DNA of 64,000 nucleotides from Bacteroidota bacterium. GTDB lineage: Bacteria; Bacteroidota; Bacteroidia; B-17B0; Aurantibacillaceae. The stretch lies in the NCBI GenBank assembly GCA_030692515.1, contig JAUXZS010000056.1, positions 62,001 to 126,000 of the forward strand, read 5' to 3'. The position numbers were made by a program, and so were the translations under genes. Position 1 is the stretch's first letter. Each line of letters begins with the position of its first letter. This document shows positions 15,239 through 24,740 of the stretch, one piece after another. The notes beneath the pieces were generated by a model. It was not told the DNA's origin and made no database searches. It saw nothing but the letters and a program-made list of their open reading frames with translations.

Positions 15239-16540
15239 ATGAAAAAAATTTATACTGCATTTTTAAAAGACAGGTTTTTTATTTTCTTCACGCTGCTTAT
15301 AATTTTACTTTTTTTCATTAATCGTTACATGTATATTAACCGGTTTTCGGGTTATTTATATACAGAAAGACTAAACTACAATGAGTTTTATTATTCCGAA
15401 AAAACACTTAGAGTTCAAGGTTTTCAAGCAGAACAAAATGATTCTTTAAAAATAAAAATACTTCCGCTTCCCAAAAAATCTATTTGGATAATTAAAGATT
15501 CTAAAGGCAATTCATATACCGTAATAAACGAACTGCCAACAATTAAACTCTTAAAAGGTAAGGCAAACTACACCTTAACTGCAAGCGGAGACAATAATTT
15601 ACCAGTGATTACTTTAGAAATAGAATCGCTTCCTGAACAGGAATATACTGATGTTTTATTTTGTAGTTTGCCCTTGCTTGAGTACCAATTATTCCCTATT
15701 GAACGCTGGACAAAACTAAACAAAACTATTTCGGAAAATGAAATTAACGAAGTAAAAAAGATCATTAAAAATGAAATATTAATTACCGATAGCAACACTA
15801 CTCTTGAAAAGTTAGAAAAAATTGGACTGTATTTAGTCTCTAAATTACGTTCAGCCGAAGGTGCTCCGTCTGGCGAAATAAAACAACTTAGCCCATTAAC
15901 GCAATATAATTTAGCCTGTTCTAAAAAAGATGAAATAGATTGCGGAAACTATGCTGATATTTTTCACTTGTTTGCCAATTGCGCTGGAATTCCAACAAGA
16001 AAAATTGGTGTTGCCGGATGGATAGATTACATAACCACTTCGGGGCACGTGTTTAATGAGAGTTATATTTCAGAACAAGAAAAATGGGCTTTTGTAGATT
16101 TAACTTCAAAAAAATTAATGGTCCTTAACTCTACCAATGAAGTACTAAATACAATCGACCTTTTAAATGCTAGAATTTCAAAAACCTTTGAGGGTAAAAC
16201 AGCTATTGTAGTTAATTCTAAAAACGAAATTGACTCGGTTCCGTACGCACAAATTAATCAAGCAGAAGATGAACATTTTAAAAGAACCGCCTCCTTTTAC
16301 ATCATAAAGGAAGACATTAATAATGAGATGAATTTTAAAGAAACCTTTAAAGAATATTTAAGCACTACTAGTCATTATGGTCCGTATTACAACGGCACTA
16401 TAAAAGTTGATAATAGTAAACATTATTTAAAGTTATACACTTTTCAAATAAGTGTTTTTCTTTTTTTTATATGGGGTTTTGTTCTTGCAGTTAAACTAAT
16501 TTTAGGATTATTAAAATCAGTAAAAAGAAAAATAATTTAG
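15239..16540 (+). CDS. Membrane-anchored transglutaminase-like domain protein
   Basis: A 433-residue protein with a hydrophobic helix at each end (about 14-30, and near the C-terminus in FQISVFLFFIWGFVLAVKLILGLL). The papain-like transglutaminase core is in the middle, with Cys235 in DEIDCGNYADIF, His270 in TSGHVFNE and Asp287 in WAFVDLTS, a full catalytic triad. Such domains cleave or transfer peptides or sugars outside the cytoplasm, here most likely in the periplasm. I chose the ATG at 15239 over the TTG at 15233. No recognised partner lies next to it. Confidence 0.75.
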   Translation: MKKIYTAFLKDRFFIFFTLLIILLFFINRYMYINRFSGYLYTERLNYNEFYYSEKTLRVQGFQAEQNDSLKIKILPLPKKSIWIIKDSKGNSYTVINELPTIKLLKGKANYTLTASGDNNLPVITLEIESLPEQEYTDVLFCSLPLLEYQLFPIERWTKLNKTISENEINEVKKIIKNEILITDSNTTLEKLEKIGLYLVSKLRSAEGAPSGEIKQLSPLTQYNLACSKKDEIDCGNYADIFHLFANCAGIPTRKIGVAGWIDYITTSGHVFNESYISEQEKWAFVDLTSKKLMVLNSTNEVLNTIDLLNARISKTFEGKTAIVVNSKNEIDSVPYAQINQAEDEHFKRTASFYIIKEDINNEMNFKETFKEYLSTTSHYGPYYNGTIKVDNSKHYLKLYTFQISVFLFFIWGFVLAVKLILGLLKSVKRKII

Positions 16541-16660
16541 CTAAAACTAATTATCTAAGCGTTTCTCAAAGCTCCTAAATTCTTCATGAGTCCTTATCTA
16601 ATTGATTTTTTTGAATATAAAAGTCAAAAAAAATTAGAAAATGGGTGTCAATAAAACCGT

Positions 16661-16668
16661 ACCTTTGC
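16661..16668 (+). promoter_or_regulatory. Predicted -7 box for the J-KTSC gene
   Basis: TACCTTTG matches TAnnTTTG exactly, 33 nt before the ATG at 16702. The -33 region is poor (no TTTG at 18-20 nt), so the call rests on the -7 box. Confidence 0.4.
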
Positions 16669-16701
16669 AATGACGTAATTATATAATTACTAAAACAAAC
16701 C

Positions 16702-17148
16702 ATGAAACGCATAACAGATTACCGAAAATTATTTAATATTTCAAAAGAAACTAATCTCGCAGAATTAAAACTTATTTACCGAGGTTTAATGAAAGAGTGG
16801 CATCCTGATAAATTTGCTGATGAAGAATTAAAAGCTGACGCAGAAGCAAAAAGCAAAACTATTATTGAAGCCTATCATTTTTTAGTGAGCATATCTCCTG
16901 AAACTCATGCCGCCTCATTAGAGGATTATAAACTTACCTCAGCAACATCCGGCATTGATGATTTTTTATATAAAGGCTCAACCTTGCACATAACATTTAA
17001 TGATGGCAGTAAATACGAATATTTTGGCGTTCAAAAAAACACCTATAATAAACTCATTAACTCTGGCAACCTGGCGCGATTTGCAAGACGACACATTTTT
17101 GATTCACACATTTACAGAAACGTTTTTAAACCTACAGTGGTGCAATAA
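16702..17148 (+). CDS. DnaJ-domain plus KTSC-domain protein
   Basis: A 148-residue fusion. Residues 1-60 form a J domain with YRKLFNISKE, the HPD triad at 34-36 (EWHPDKF) and a following helix. Residues about 78-145 form a KTSC domain: LHITFNDGSKYEYFGVQ and the ending HIFDSHIYRNVFKP. J domains stimulate Hsp70 (DnaK) ATPase; KTSC domains occur in small proteins, often with nucleic-acid-linked partners, and have no settled function. This pairing occurs in Bacteroidota. It should be a cytosolic co-chaperone that brings DnaK to an unknown client. Confidence 0.85.
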   Translation: MKRITDYRKLFNISKETNLAELKLIYRGLMKEWHPDKFADEELKADAEAKSKTIIEAYHFLVSISPETHAASLEDYKLTSATSGIDDFLYKGSTLHITFNDGSKYEYFGVQKNTYNKLINSGNLARFARRHIFDSHIYRNVFKPTVVQ

Positions 17149-17193
17149 TTTTGGATATAGACTTTTACGTTAAGCCATTTTAAAAACAAACTT

Positions 17194-17427
17194 ATGGAGC
17201 AAGACGAAAAACCAAGTAAAGAAACACTCCAGCAATGGCATGATGACCCTGCTAACTGGAAGCTTAAAATTTTTTATTTCAATAAAAAAGATAAACGTAT
17301 TTTTCCTCCTAAAAAAATACAGGCATTTGGGTGGACAGTAAACTTTGCAAATCCGCTATCTATTTTAGCATTATTAGGATTGATTATTTTAATCATCGTT
17401 ATTCAAAAATATTTTTTTAAGAATTAA
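17194..17427 (+). CDS. DUF5808 small membrane protein
   Basis: A 77-residue protein. The N-terminal half carries the DUF5808 motif DDPANWKLKIFYFNKKD then RIFPPKK and GWTVNFANP; the C-terminus is a single transmembrane helix (ILALLGLIILIIVIQKYF). The family is of unknown role and often forms part of larger membrane proteins. It lies 45 nt after the J-KTSC gene and 19 nt before rlmF, so it may be cotranscribed with rlmF. Confidence 0.75.
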   Translation: MEQDEKPSKETLQQWHDDPANWKLKIFYFNKKDKRIFPPKKIQAFGWTVNFANPLSILALLGLIILIIVIQKYFFKN

Positions 17428-17446
17428 TTCTACCACACAAATTTAA

Positions 17447-18406
17447 ATGCTCCCCAAAAAAGAACATCCTAAAGAAAAGACAAAATTACACCCTCGCAAT
17501 AAACATCGGGAGCGTTATGATTTTAAAGAGCTTATAAAAAATTGTCCTGAGTTAGAACAATACGTTGAGCTAAATGATTACAACGACGAGTCTATTGATT
17601 TTTTTGATGCTGAAGCTGTAAAAACCTTAAACAAAGCGCTTTTAAAACATTTTTATGCGGTAAATTATTGGGAGATCCCTCAAAATTATTTATGTCCACC
17701 AATACCAGGCAGAGCAGATTACATACACTATGCTGCGGATTTATTAGCAAGCATTAATAATGGAAAGATTCCAACAGGCGAAAAAATAACATGTTTGGAC
17801 ATTGGTGTAGGTGCAAACTGTGTTTATCCCATTATTGGAAATAAAGAATATGGTTGGAATTTTATTGGAACAGAAATTGATTCGGTTGCCGTTGATTCTG
17901 CCAACAAAATAATTGACATGAATGCTCAATTAAAAGAAAAAATTGAAATTAGATTACAACAAAATCCTAAAGATATTTTATACGGTGTGCTAAAAAAAGA
18001 TGAGCGTATTGATATATCATTTTGCAACCCTCCCTTTCATGCATCCTTAGAAGAAGCGCAAGCGGGTACGTTGCGTAAGTTGAGTAATTTAAAGGGTAAA
18101 AAAATAACCACGGCTTCTTTAAATTTTGGAGGTAAAAATAATGAGCTGTGGTGTAAGGGGGGCGAAATTGGATTTGTGCGTGATATGATTCGCCAAAGCA
18201 AACAGTTTTCAGAATCGGTATTCTGGTTTACAACTTCAATTTCTAAGCAATCTAATTTAAATGCTATTTACCAAGAATTAGAAAAAGCAAATGCAATAGA
18301 AGTAAAAACAATTCCAATGGGACAAGGAAATAAAACTAGTCGTATTGTTGCCTGGACTTTTAAAACAAAAGAAGAACAACAAAAATGGGTTAAAGAAAAA
18401 TGGTAA
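17447..18406 (+). CDS. rlmF: 23S rRNA (adenine(1618)-N(6))-methyltransferase
   Basis: Methylates N6 of A1618 in 23S rRNA during 50S assembly, with SAM as donor. The protein has 319 residues, close to family length. SAM-binding motif CLDIGVGANCVYP lies at about 116-128 and the N6-adenine catalytic motif NPPF at 194-197. LHPRNKHRERYDF at the N-terminus and NYWEIPQNYLCPPIPGRADYIHY (core PPIPGRADYIHY, about 84-95) are characteristic of RlmF. No partners are required. It closes the plus-strand run that starts at the window's left edge. Confidence 0.95.
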   Translation: MLPKKEHPKEKTKLHPRNKHRERYDFKELIKNCPELEQYVELNDYNDESIDFFDAEAVKTLNKALLKHFYAVNYWEIPQNYLCPPIPGRADYIHYAADLLASINNGKIPTGEKITCLDIGVGANCVYPIIGNKEYGWNFIGTEIDSVAVDSANKIIDMNAQLKEKIEIRLQQNPKDILYGVLKKDERIDISFCNPPFHASLEEAQAGTLRKLSNLKGKKITTASLNFGGKNNELWCKGGEIGFVRDMIRQSKQFSESVFWFTTSISKQSNLNAIYQELEKANAIEVKTIPMGQGNKTSRIVAWTFKTKEEQQKWVKEKW

Positions 18407-18454
18407 ACAAAATTTCTTAGCTCCTAAAAAGACAGTTTCGGCTAGCAAAAAATC

Positions 18455-19102
18455 TTAATTACTCTTTGAAAATTTTTCTTTTAAAACTGCGCTAATACTA
18501 GTAGGATTGTTTCGGTAATAAATATAAGTTCGCAAATCTACTTTTTGTGTTTTAAATTTTTTTGAAGCATTTTCAAAAAAAAGCGCATCAGCAGCATATC
18601 TACTTTCAAATTTTACTTTTTCAAAAACTTCTTTTTTTCCAAATAGGGTTGCAAATAAAATACAATCATCAACATGAATTAACTTGCTAGGATTTTTTTT
18701 ATCTGGAACAAAATAATCTTCCTCTCTATCAACTACTGTTTGAGTTGTTGAGGCAATTAAATCTGCTCCACTCATTTCTTGCAAACACTTGGTAAGGTGA
18801 TTAACCTTGTACTCATCATCGGCATCAATGATAGCAATGTATTTGCCACTACTCATTAAAACCCCTTTGTTAATAGATTCAGATTGACCGCAATTAGCAT
18901 GATAAACATATTTTATTTTATCGCATTGATTGGCATAATTAAGCAAGTCGTTCTTATAATCTCCCACGCTACCATCATCGATTACAATAAATTCGAAATC
19001 TTTAAAATCTTGATTTAAAACTGAATCTATAGCTCTTTTAACTAGAGTAAATTCTGCGTCTTTTACCGCCATAAGAATTGTTACTAAAATAGTGCTATTC
19101 AT
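18455..19102 (-). CDS. Family 2 glycosyltransferase
   Basis: A 215-residue GT-A fold enzyme. The N-terminal strand VTILMAVKDAE, the segment AIDSVLNQDFKDFEFIVIDDGS (core QDFKDFEFIVIDDGS, about 29-43) and the metal-binding IIDADDEY (about 94-101) define family GT2. It is shorter than many GT2 enzymes and lacks transmembrane helices, so it is a compact cytosolic transferase. Donor and acceptor sugars are unknown; no polysaccharide cluster surrounds it. It lies downstream of sucB in the same orientation but behind a terminator-like hairpin, so separate transcription is likely. Confidence 0.88.
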   Translation of the reverse strand: MNSTILVTILMAVKDAEFTLVKRAIDSVLNQDFKDFEFIVIDDGSVGDYKNDLLNYANQCDKIKYVYHANCGQSESINKGVLMSSGKYIAIIDADDEYKVNHLTKCLQEMSGADLIASTTQTVVDREEDYFVPDKKNPSKLIHVDDCILFATLFGKKEVFEKVKFESRYAADALFFENASKKFKTQKVDLRTYIYYRNNPTSISAVLKEKFSKSN

Positions 19103-19129
19103 ATTATTTTACTTAAAAGTTGATTATAT

Positions 19130-19160
19130 AAAAACCCTCTCCGTTTTGGAAAGGGTTTTT
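19130..19160 (-). terminator. Hairpin terminator after sucB
   Basis: AAAAACCCTCTCC (19130-19142) and GGAAAGGGTTTTT (19148-19160) pair at 12 of 13 positions around GTTTT, with an A/T-flanked stem. Read on the minus strand it lies 45 nt after the sucB stop. Confidence 0.7.
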
Positions 19161-19205
19161 AAATTTATCATCGCCTTTACTTAGGCAAAAGTCGACTATT
19201 AAAAA

Positions 19206-20450
19206 TTACAATCCCAATAAAACTTCTTCAGGATTTTTACCACCAAATAAAATACGATTTGGATTTTCTAACATTTCTTTAACCTTAACTAAAAACCCAA
19301 CGCTTTCTTTTCCATCAATAATTCTGTGGTCGTAACTTAATGCAACGTACATCATGGGACGAATAACAACTTGTCCGTTTATTGCCATTGGGCGATCAAC
19401 TACATTATGCATTCCTAAAATTGCGCTTTGTGGTGGGTTAATAATTGGCGTACTCATCATGCTCCCGAAAACTCCACCATTTGTGATAGTAAAAGTTCCG
19501 CCGGTCATCTCTTCAATAGTTAACTTACCATCACGCGCTTTAATTGCTAATTCTTTTATACCAGCTTCAATTTGCGCTATACTCATTAATTCTGCATTAC
19601 GCAAAACAGGAACCATTAAACCTTTTGGTGCACTTACCGCAATTCCAATATCACTGTACTTATGATATACAATCTCTTCTCCATCAATCATGCCATTTAC
19701 AGCCGGAAAATGAAATAATGCTTCGGTAACTGCTTTGGTAAAAAAGCTCATAAAACCAACATTGGTGCCATACACTTCTCTAAATTTGTCCTTGTACTTA
19801 GCTCTAATGTCATAAATAGCGCTCATGTCAATCTCGTTAAACGTAGTTAACATAGCTGTCTCGTTTTTAACAGCCACTAATCGCTTAGCAACTGTTTTAC
19901 GAAGAGACGTCATTTTAACATTTTCCTTTTCTCTTCCTCCTTGCCATGAATTAGAAAGAACACTGGCGGCAGTTGGTAAACCGTTAGATAAAGCAGCTAA
20001 AACATCTTGTTTTGTAATACGTCCATCTTTACCCGAACCATTTAATTGGTTAGATTTAATATTGTTTTCTGCCATTATTTTTGCGGCAGAAACACTTGGT
20101 GTTCCGGTAGCATAAGTGCCCGTACTAACAACAGCTTCTTTTTTTGGCTCCGCTTTTTTGGCCTCAACTTTTACTTCTACTTTAGGTGTTTCTTTTTTAG
20201 CTTCAGGCTTAAACGAAGTGTCTATTTTTACAACTACTTGTCCCACCTTTACGGTATCACCTTCCGCGGCTAACACTTCTATTTTACCTGACTCTTCCGC
20301 ATTTAAAGTTAGAGTTGCTTTATCAGAATCTATTTCTGCCAATACCTCATCCTTTTCAACCACATCTCCAGTATTTTTTACCCAACGCGCTATTACCACT
20401 TCTGAAATTGATTCTCCCGGACTTGGTACTTTTAATTCTACAATTGCCAT
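19206..20450 (-). CDS. sucB: 2-oxoglutarate dehydrogenase E2, dihydrolipoyl succinyltransferase
   Basis: The E2 core of 2-oxoglutarate dehydrogenase transfers the succinyl group from E1 through its lipoyl arm to CoA in the TCA cycle. The 414 residues hold a lipoyl domain with Lys44 in EIDSDKATL, a Lys/Glu-rich linker, an E1/E3-binding domain ([14 protein letters not shown], about 118-155), and the catalytic acyltransferase domain with His375 and Asp379 in SYDHRIIDG. It is the succinyl type, judged by its pairing with sucA 91 nt upstream. E3 is not in the window. A hairpin terminator follows. Confidence 0.96.
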   Translation of the reverse strand: MAIVELKVPSPGESISEVVIARWVKNTGDVVEKDEVLAEIDSDKATLTLNAEESGKIEVLAAEGDTVKVGQVVVKIDTSFKPEAKKETPKVEVKVEAKKAEPKKEAVVSTGTYATGTPSVSAAKIMAENNIKSNQLNGSGKDGRITKQDVLAALSNGLPTAASVLSNSWQGGREKENVKMTSLRKTVAKRLVAVKNETAMLTTFNEIDMSAIYDIRAKYKDKFREVYGTNVGFMSFFTKAVTEALFHFPAVNGMIDGEEIVYHKYSDIGIAVSAPKGLMVPVLRNAELMSIAQIEAGIKELAIKARDGKLTIEEMTGGTFTITNGGVFGSMMSTPIINPPQSAILGMHNVVDRPMAINGQVVIRPMMYVALSYDHRIIDGKESVGFLVKVKEMLENPNRILFGGKNPEEVLLGL

Positions 20451-20541
20451 AATTTTATTTAATATTTAAGACCTATGATTTAAGATTTTCTTGATTCATA
20501 AATCGGATTATTTTTATTTCTACCTTCTAAAATTTAAATTC

Positions 20542-23262
20542 TTACTTAACTAAAACTTTACTAAAAATAGCTGTCATTATTTCTTCGTTTTCTGCCGCAT
20601 GACGTTTTGCAAAACCTGTAGCCGGGCTCGCAGATTCTTCTCTGCCAACATATTTTAAGTTCATTGAACGTAAATTTTTGTCGATAAAACGCCAAGGACC
20701 CATGTTTTCAGGCTCTTCTTGAACAAACAAATATTCTTTTGCCTGATTATATTTTTTTATAATAGCATCAATTTGTTTTTTAGGAAAAGGATATAATTGT
20801 TCTAAACGAATAAAAGCAATGTCTTGAACGCCTTCTTTTTCTCTACGCTCAATTAAATCATAATAAACTTTACCTGAACAAAAAGCAACACGCTTTATTT
20901 TTTTTACATCAAGTGTATCGTCAATTACTTCTTGAAAATTCTTTTTTGTAAAATCACTTAGCTTACTAACACAGCTTGGATAACGCAATAATTTTTTTGG
21001 AGTAAAACAAATCAAAGGTTTACGGAAATCGCGTTTTAACTGGCGGCGAATAACATGAAATTGTTGAGCTGGAGTTGTAGTATTTACAATTTGCATATTG
21101 TTCTCTGCACAAGCTTGTAAAAAACGTTCCATTCTGGCGCTTGAATGTTCTGGCCCTTGTCCTTCGTAGCCGTGAGGCAACAATAAAACCAAGCCATTCA
21201 TACGGCGCCATTTATATTCAGCCGACGTTAAATATTGGTCAATAATAATTTGAGCTCCATTAAAGAAATCTCCAAACTGTGCCTCCCAAATAGTTAATGT
21301 ATTTGGCGCTGCAAAAGCATAACCATATTCAAAACCTAAAACGCCGTATTCACTTAGCAACGAATTATAAATACTTAATTTTTCTTTTGCATCAATATTA
21401 TTTAATGGTGTGTATTCTTCTTCGCTATCTTCAACTTTAATAACTGCGTGACGATGAGAAAATGTACCACGCTCAACATCTTGCCCACTAAAACGAACAG
21501 GAAAACCTTCCTTCATTAAACTAGCATATGCGATAAGTTCGCCCATTGCCCAATCATAATTATCGTTGGTAATCATGGCTTTTCTATCTTCAAATACTTT
21601 TTTAATTTTATTAAAGAATTTTTTGTCGGTAGGCAGCTCAGTAGATTTTTTGGCAATTTCTAAAAACAATTTTTCGTCGATTGCAGTTTTAGGAGACTCT
21701 TCAAAATCCTTATCAGTAGACATTTTTACGCCTTTCCAATTTCCTTCTAAGAAAGATGTTATTTTGGCTTTATCTGTTTTTTTAGCTTCGTCTAAATTGG
21801 TATCTAATTCGGCTTTAAATTGATTTTCAATTTCTTTAGCTTCATTTGCTAATTCAGAACCTTCTGCAATTAATTTTTTTACATAAATATCTTTTGGATT
21901 TTCGTGTGCCGCAATTGCTTTGTAAAGCAGTGGCTGAGTAAAGCGTGGTTCATCACCCTCGTTGTGTCCGTATTTACGATAACATAAAATATCAACAAAA
22001 ACATCTCTGTGAAAAGTTTGACGGAATTCAATAGCTAGTTTTGAAATAAAACATAAAGCCTCAACATCATCACCATTAACATGAAACACTGGGCATAAAA
22101 CAACTTTTGCAATATCGGTACAATACGTTGAAGAACGCGCATCAATAAAATTAGTTGTAAATCCAACTTGATTATTTATTACGTAATGAATTGTTCCGCC
22201 GGTTTTGTAACCATCTAACTGGCTCATTTGTAAAACCTCATAAACAATACCTTGTCCGGCCACTGCACCATCGCCATGTAAAATAACTGCACAGGCTTTT
22301 GAATGATCTCCTTGATGTAAATTATCGATTTTTGCACGAATAATTCCTTCAACAACCGGAGCAACTGTTTCAAGGTGCGAAGGGTTAGGTGTTAAACTAA
22401 TATGAACTTTTTTTCCATCATCACTTATTTGATCGGAAGAATAACCCATGTGATATTTTACATCGCCGTCAAATAAAGAATCTTCGCTTGGTCTTCCTTC
22501 AAACTCTGTAAAAACATCCTTATATGTTTTATTCATGATATTTGTAAGCACATTTAAACGGCCGCGATGAGCCATTCCAATTACATAATCTTGAATACCT
22601 AAATTAACACCATGCTCCATTAAGGTATTAATAGCCGGAATTGCTGCCTCTGCGCCCTCTAAAGAAAATCGTTTTTGACCAACAAATTTAGTGTGCAAAT
22701 AATTTTCGAATACAACAGCTTGTGTTAATTTTTTAAGAATTGTTTTTTTCTCTTGTTTATTAAAAGTGGGTGTGTTACGGTTTTTTTCCATGCGGTCTTG
22801 TAACCATTTAACCACTTGCGGGTCGCGCATGTATAAATACTCTACTCCAATACTTTCGCAGTAAGTTTCTTCGAGATGAGCAACAATATCTTTCAGTTTT
22901 GCGGCGCCGATGCCAATAACATTTCCTGCTTGAAAAACAGTTTCACTATCTTTTTCGGATAAACCAAAATTTTCTAAATCTAGGGTTGGTGAGTACTTGC
23001 GGCGTTGACGAACAGGATTTGTTCTGGTAAATAAATGTCCACGCTGACGGTATCCATGTATTAAACCAATCACTTTAAATTCTTTACTTACATTTTCGGG
23101 TATTGCTCCGCCATCTGTATCATAAGAAGTTCTTGCAAATTCAAATCCTTTAAAAAAATCGCGCCAAGAAGCATCTACCGAATTGGGGTCTTGCGAATAC
23201 TGTAAAAACAACTGTTCAATCGCGTTTACATCGCTAGTTCCAACATATGAAAATTTGTCCAT
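20542..23262 (-). CDS. sucA: 2-oxoglutarate dehydrogenase E1 component
   Basis: Thiamine-diphosphate-dependent decarboxylase of 2-oxoglutarate, 906 residues, full length. The N-terminal E1o segment DKFSYVGTSDVNAIEQLF and ASWRDFF, the GMAHRGRLNVL motif, the ThDP/Mg motif from GDGAVAGQG to NNQVGFTTN, and the C-terminal pyrimidine domain (GYEGQGPEHSSARMERFL core GPEHSSARMERF) are all present. The SSYDT-type linker after the N-terminal segment is normal. It is cotranscribed with sucB. A promoter-like site lies just upstream (23267-23297), back to back with a plus-strand gene. Confidence 0.97.
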   Translation of the reverse strand: MDKFSYVGTSDVNAIEQLFLQYSQDPNSVDASWRDFFKGFEFARTSYDTDGGAIPENVSKEFKVIGLIHGYRQRGHLFTRTNPVRQRRKYSPTLDLENFGLSEKDSETVFQAGNVIGIGAAKLKDIVAHLEETYCESIGVEYLYMRDPQVVKWLQDRMEKNRNTPTFNKQEKKTILKKLTQAVVFENYLHTKFVGQKRFSLEGAEAAIPAINTLMEHGVNLGIQDYVIGMAHRGRLNVLTNIMNKTYKDVFTEFEGRPSEDSLFDGDVKYHMGYSSDQISDDGKKVHISLTPNPSHLETVAPVVEGIIRAKIDNLHQGDHSKACAVILHGDGAVAGQGIVYEVLQMSQLDGYKTGGTIHYVINNQVGFTTNFIDARSSTYCTDIAKVVLCPVFHVNGDDVEALCFISKLAIEFRQTFHRDVFVDILCYRKYGHNEGDEPRFTQPLLYKAIAAHENPKDIYVKKLIAEGSELANEAKEIENQFKAELDTNLDEAKKTDKAKITSFLEGNWKGVKMSTDKDFEESPKTAIDEKLFLEIAKKSTELPTDKKFFNKIKKVFEDRKAMITNDNYDWAMGELIAYASLMKEGFPVRFSGQDVERGTFSHRHAVIKVEDSEEEYTPLNNIDAKEKLSIYNSLLSEYGVLGFEYGYAFAAPNTLTIWEAQFGDFFNGAQIIIDQYLTSAEYKWRRMNGLVLLLPHGYEGQGPEHSSARMERFLQACAENNMQIVNTTTPAQQFHVIRRQLKRDFRKPLICFTPKKLLRYPSCVSKLSDFTKKNFQEVIDDTLDVKKIKRVAFCSGKVYYDLIERREKEGVQDIAFIRLEQLYPFPKKQIDAIIKKYNQAKEYLFVQEEPENMGPWRFIDKNLRSMNLKYVGREESASPATGFAKRHAAENEEIMTAIFSKVLVK

Positions 23263-23266
23263 TTTA

Positions 23267-23297
23267 TAGAATTAGTATAGACGGTAAAAATAACAAA
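23267..23297 (-). promoter_or_regulatory. Predicted promoter for sucAB
   Basis: On the minus strand, TTTG (23294-23297) is followed after 19 nt by TAATTCTA (23267-23274), a spacing match to TTTG-N19-TAnnTTTG with two mismatches in the -7 box. The leader before the sucA ATG would be almost absent. Confidence 0.4.
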
Positions 23298-23326
23298 TTT
23301 TGCAAGAAAATGAGCTAATTTTAGCT

Positions 23327-23334
23327 TACTTTTG
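23327..23334 (+). promoter_or_regulatory. Predicted -7 box for the SPOR-like gene
   Basis: TACTTTTG matches TAnnTTTG exactly and lies only 5 nt before the ATG at 23340. The likely transcription start therefore falls at or next to the start codon, suggesting a leaderless mRNA. The nearest TTTG (23299-23302) is 24 nt upstream, longer than usual. Confidence 0.4.
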
Positions 23335-23339
23335 TATTA

Positions 23340-23735
23340 ATGAAATTGCTTTTTAAATCCCTTTTAGTTGTTGTTTTATCGGCTATACTAAGCCCTTTAA
23401 CCGTTTTAGGCCAAAATAATCCAAGCCAAACAGAACTAAAGGTAAACCAGCTTATTGAAAAAAGGGCTGAATATTCGCGATTAACGAATGGGGAAATTGA
23501 CGGATACCGTATTAAGATTCACTTTGGTGGCGATAGAGAAGAGGCTAAAACAATTGAAACCAAATTTTCGGCCAAGTTTTCTGATTATTCAATAGATACA
23601 GAATATCAGCAGCCAAATTTTGTTGTTTTAATAGGAGATTTTAAATCGAAACTAGAGGCTTTTGAGTCTTTGAAAAAAATTCAGATAGAATTTCCAAATT
23701 CATTTATCGTTAAAGGGAAAATTAGAGTAAGGTAA
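23340..23735 (+). CDS. Exported SPOR-like domain protein
   Basis: A 131-residue protein with a signal peptide (residues 1-24, LLFKSLLVVVLSAILSPLTVLG). The mature part GYRIKIHFGGDREEAKTIETKF and NFVVLIGDFKSKLEAFESLKKI shows the two half-repeats of a SPOR fold, ending in SFIVKGKIRV. SPOR domains bind denuded peptidoglycan glycan strands, usually at the division site; here it is alone, without a membrane anchor, so it would be periplasmic. Short SPOR proteins of this kind are common in Bacteroidota. It is divergent from sucA. Confidence 0.7.
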   Translation: MKLLFKSLLVVVLSAILSPLTVLGQNNPSQTELKVNQLIEKRAEYSRLTNGEIDGYRIKIHFGGDREEAKTIETKFSAKFSDYSIDTEYQQPNFVVLIGDFKSKLEAFESLKKIQIEFPNSFIVKGKIRVR

Positions 23736-23748
23736 GTTTTTAGAGAAC

Positions 23749-24615
23749 TTACATATTTTGCAAAAGTAAATTCCTAATTAATTCGGGTTTCTCATACGTA
23801 ATTAGATGCCCCGTATTTTGCAACTTTAAAAAAACAGATTCACATTTGTTTAAGTGCGTTCGCGCAAAAGAAAAATTACAGGTGTCGGCTATCTTATCAT
23901 TTTCGCCAGTAATTACAAATGTTGGCGTGTGAAGTTTTTCCCATTCGGGCAACATTAATGTCATTTCATGCTCGTGAGAATATTTTTCCTCAGTAGCTAC
24001 ATTAAACATTTTTGGCAACATCCACTGTATAGCTTTCCATTTTGCGATGCCACTAAACCAATAAAACTTTTCGTTTTGAGGATCGATTACTGGAGATACC
24101 ATAAATAATTTTTTAATTTGCTTTGGATAATTAATAGAAAGCCAAGCTGCTATTGGCGCGCCGTAGCTTCGTCCCAACAACACAACTTTTTTACCGGTAA
24201 AATTTTCTTTATCAATAATTTCTTTGATTGCTAATGCCTGAAGTTGGGTAGAAGTTTCTGCTACTCCATAATTTGATTTTCCATAACCTAAACGATCAAT
24301 AGCAATGAGCTTATAATTTTGCTGCAACAATGTATCATCCATTAAATTTAAATAACCATACCATGCACCAGGCGCGCCATGCACAAATACTAATAAGGGT
24401 AAAGAGTCACTTTTACTAATTACCGCATAATGTAAGGCATGATTTAAGAATAGTACTTTTTTATAACTTGGCTTTAAATTTTCATTCTCGAAGTGGGCAG
24501 ACAATTCTTTATCGGTATAAATATATTTATTAAGCATAAAACAACTGCTCATAATTAGAACGCTGATAATGAATAAGAAATAATATAGTACCTGTTTTTT
24601 AATACGCACAAACAA
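23749..24615 (-). CDS. Alpha/beta hydrolase, probable lipoprotein
   Basis: A 288-residue alpha/beta hydrolase: oxyanion motif HGAPGAWYGYL, nucleophile Ser in LLGRSYGAP, acid Asp in GENDKIAD, and His in NTGHLITYEKP. The first 30 residues are a hydrophobic signal (YYFLFIISVLIMSSC) with a lipobox-like SSC, so it may be lipidated. The start codon is not ATG: TTG at 24615 (or the GTG two codons on) is needed to keep the signal, as the first ATG is within it (residue 21). Substrate unknown; esterase, lipase or epoxide-hydrolase-like activity are all possible. Confidence 0.75.
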   Translation of the reverse strand: MFVRIKKQVLYYFLFIISVLIMSSCFMLNKYIYTDKELSAHFENENLKPSYKKVLFLNHALHYAVISKSDSLPLLVFVHGAPGAWYGYLNLMDDTLLQQNYKLIAIDRLGYGKSNYGVAETSTQLQALAIKEIIDKENFTGKKVVLLGRSYGAPIAAWLSINYPKQIKKLFMVSPVIDPQNEKFYWFSGIAKWKAIQWMLPKMFNVATEEKYSHEHEMTLMLPEWEKLHTPTFVITGENDKIADTCNFSFARTHLNKCESVFLKLQNTGHLITYEKPELIRNLLLQNM

Positions 24616-24740
24616 AGATAGTTAAACGGTTGCGAAGGCGTCTGTTAAAAATTGCTTGGCATAAATAAATACTGTTAATCGTAGTAAAATTAGAGCTTAA
24701 AACAAATCAGATTTCGTTTTCCGACTTTCTAGGATGGAAT

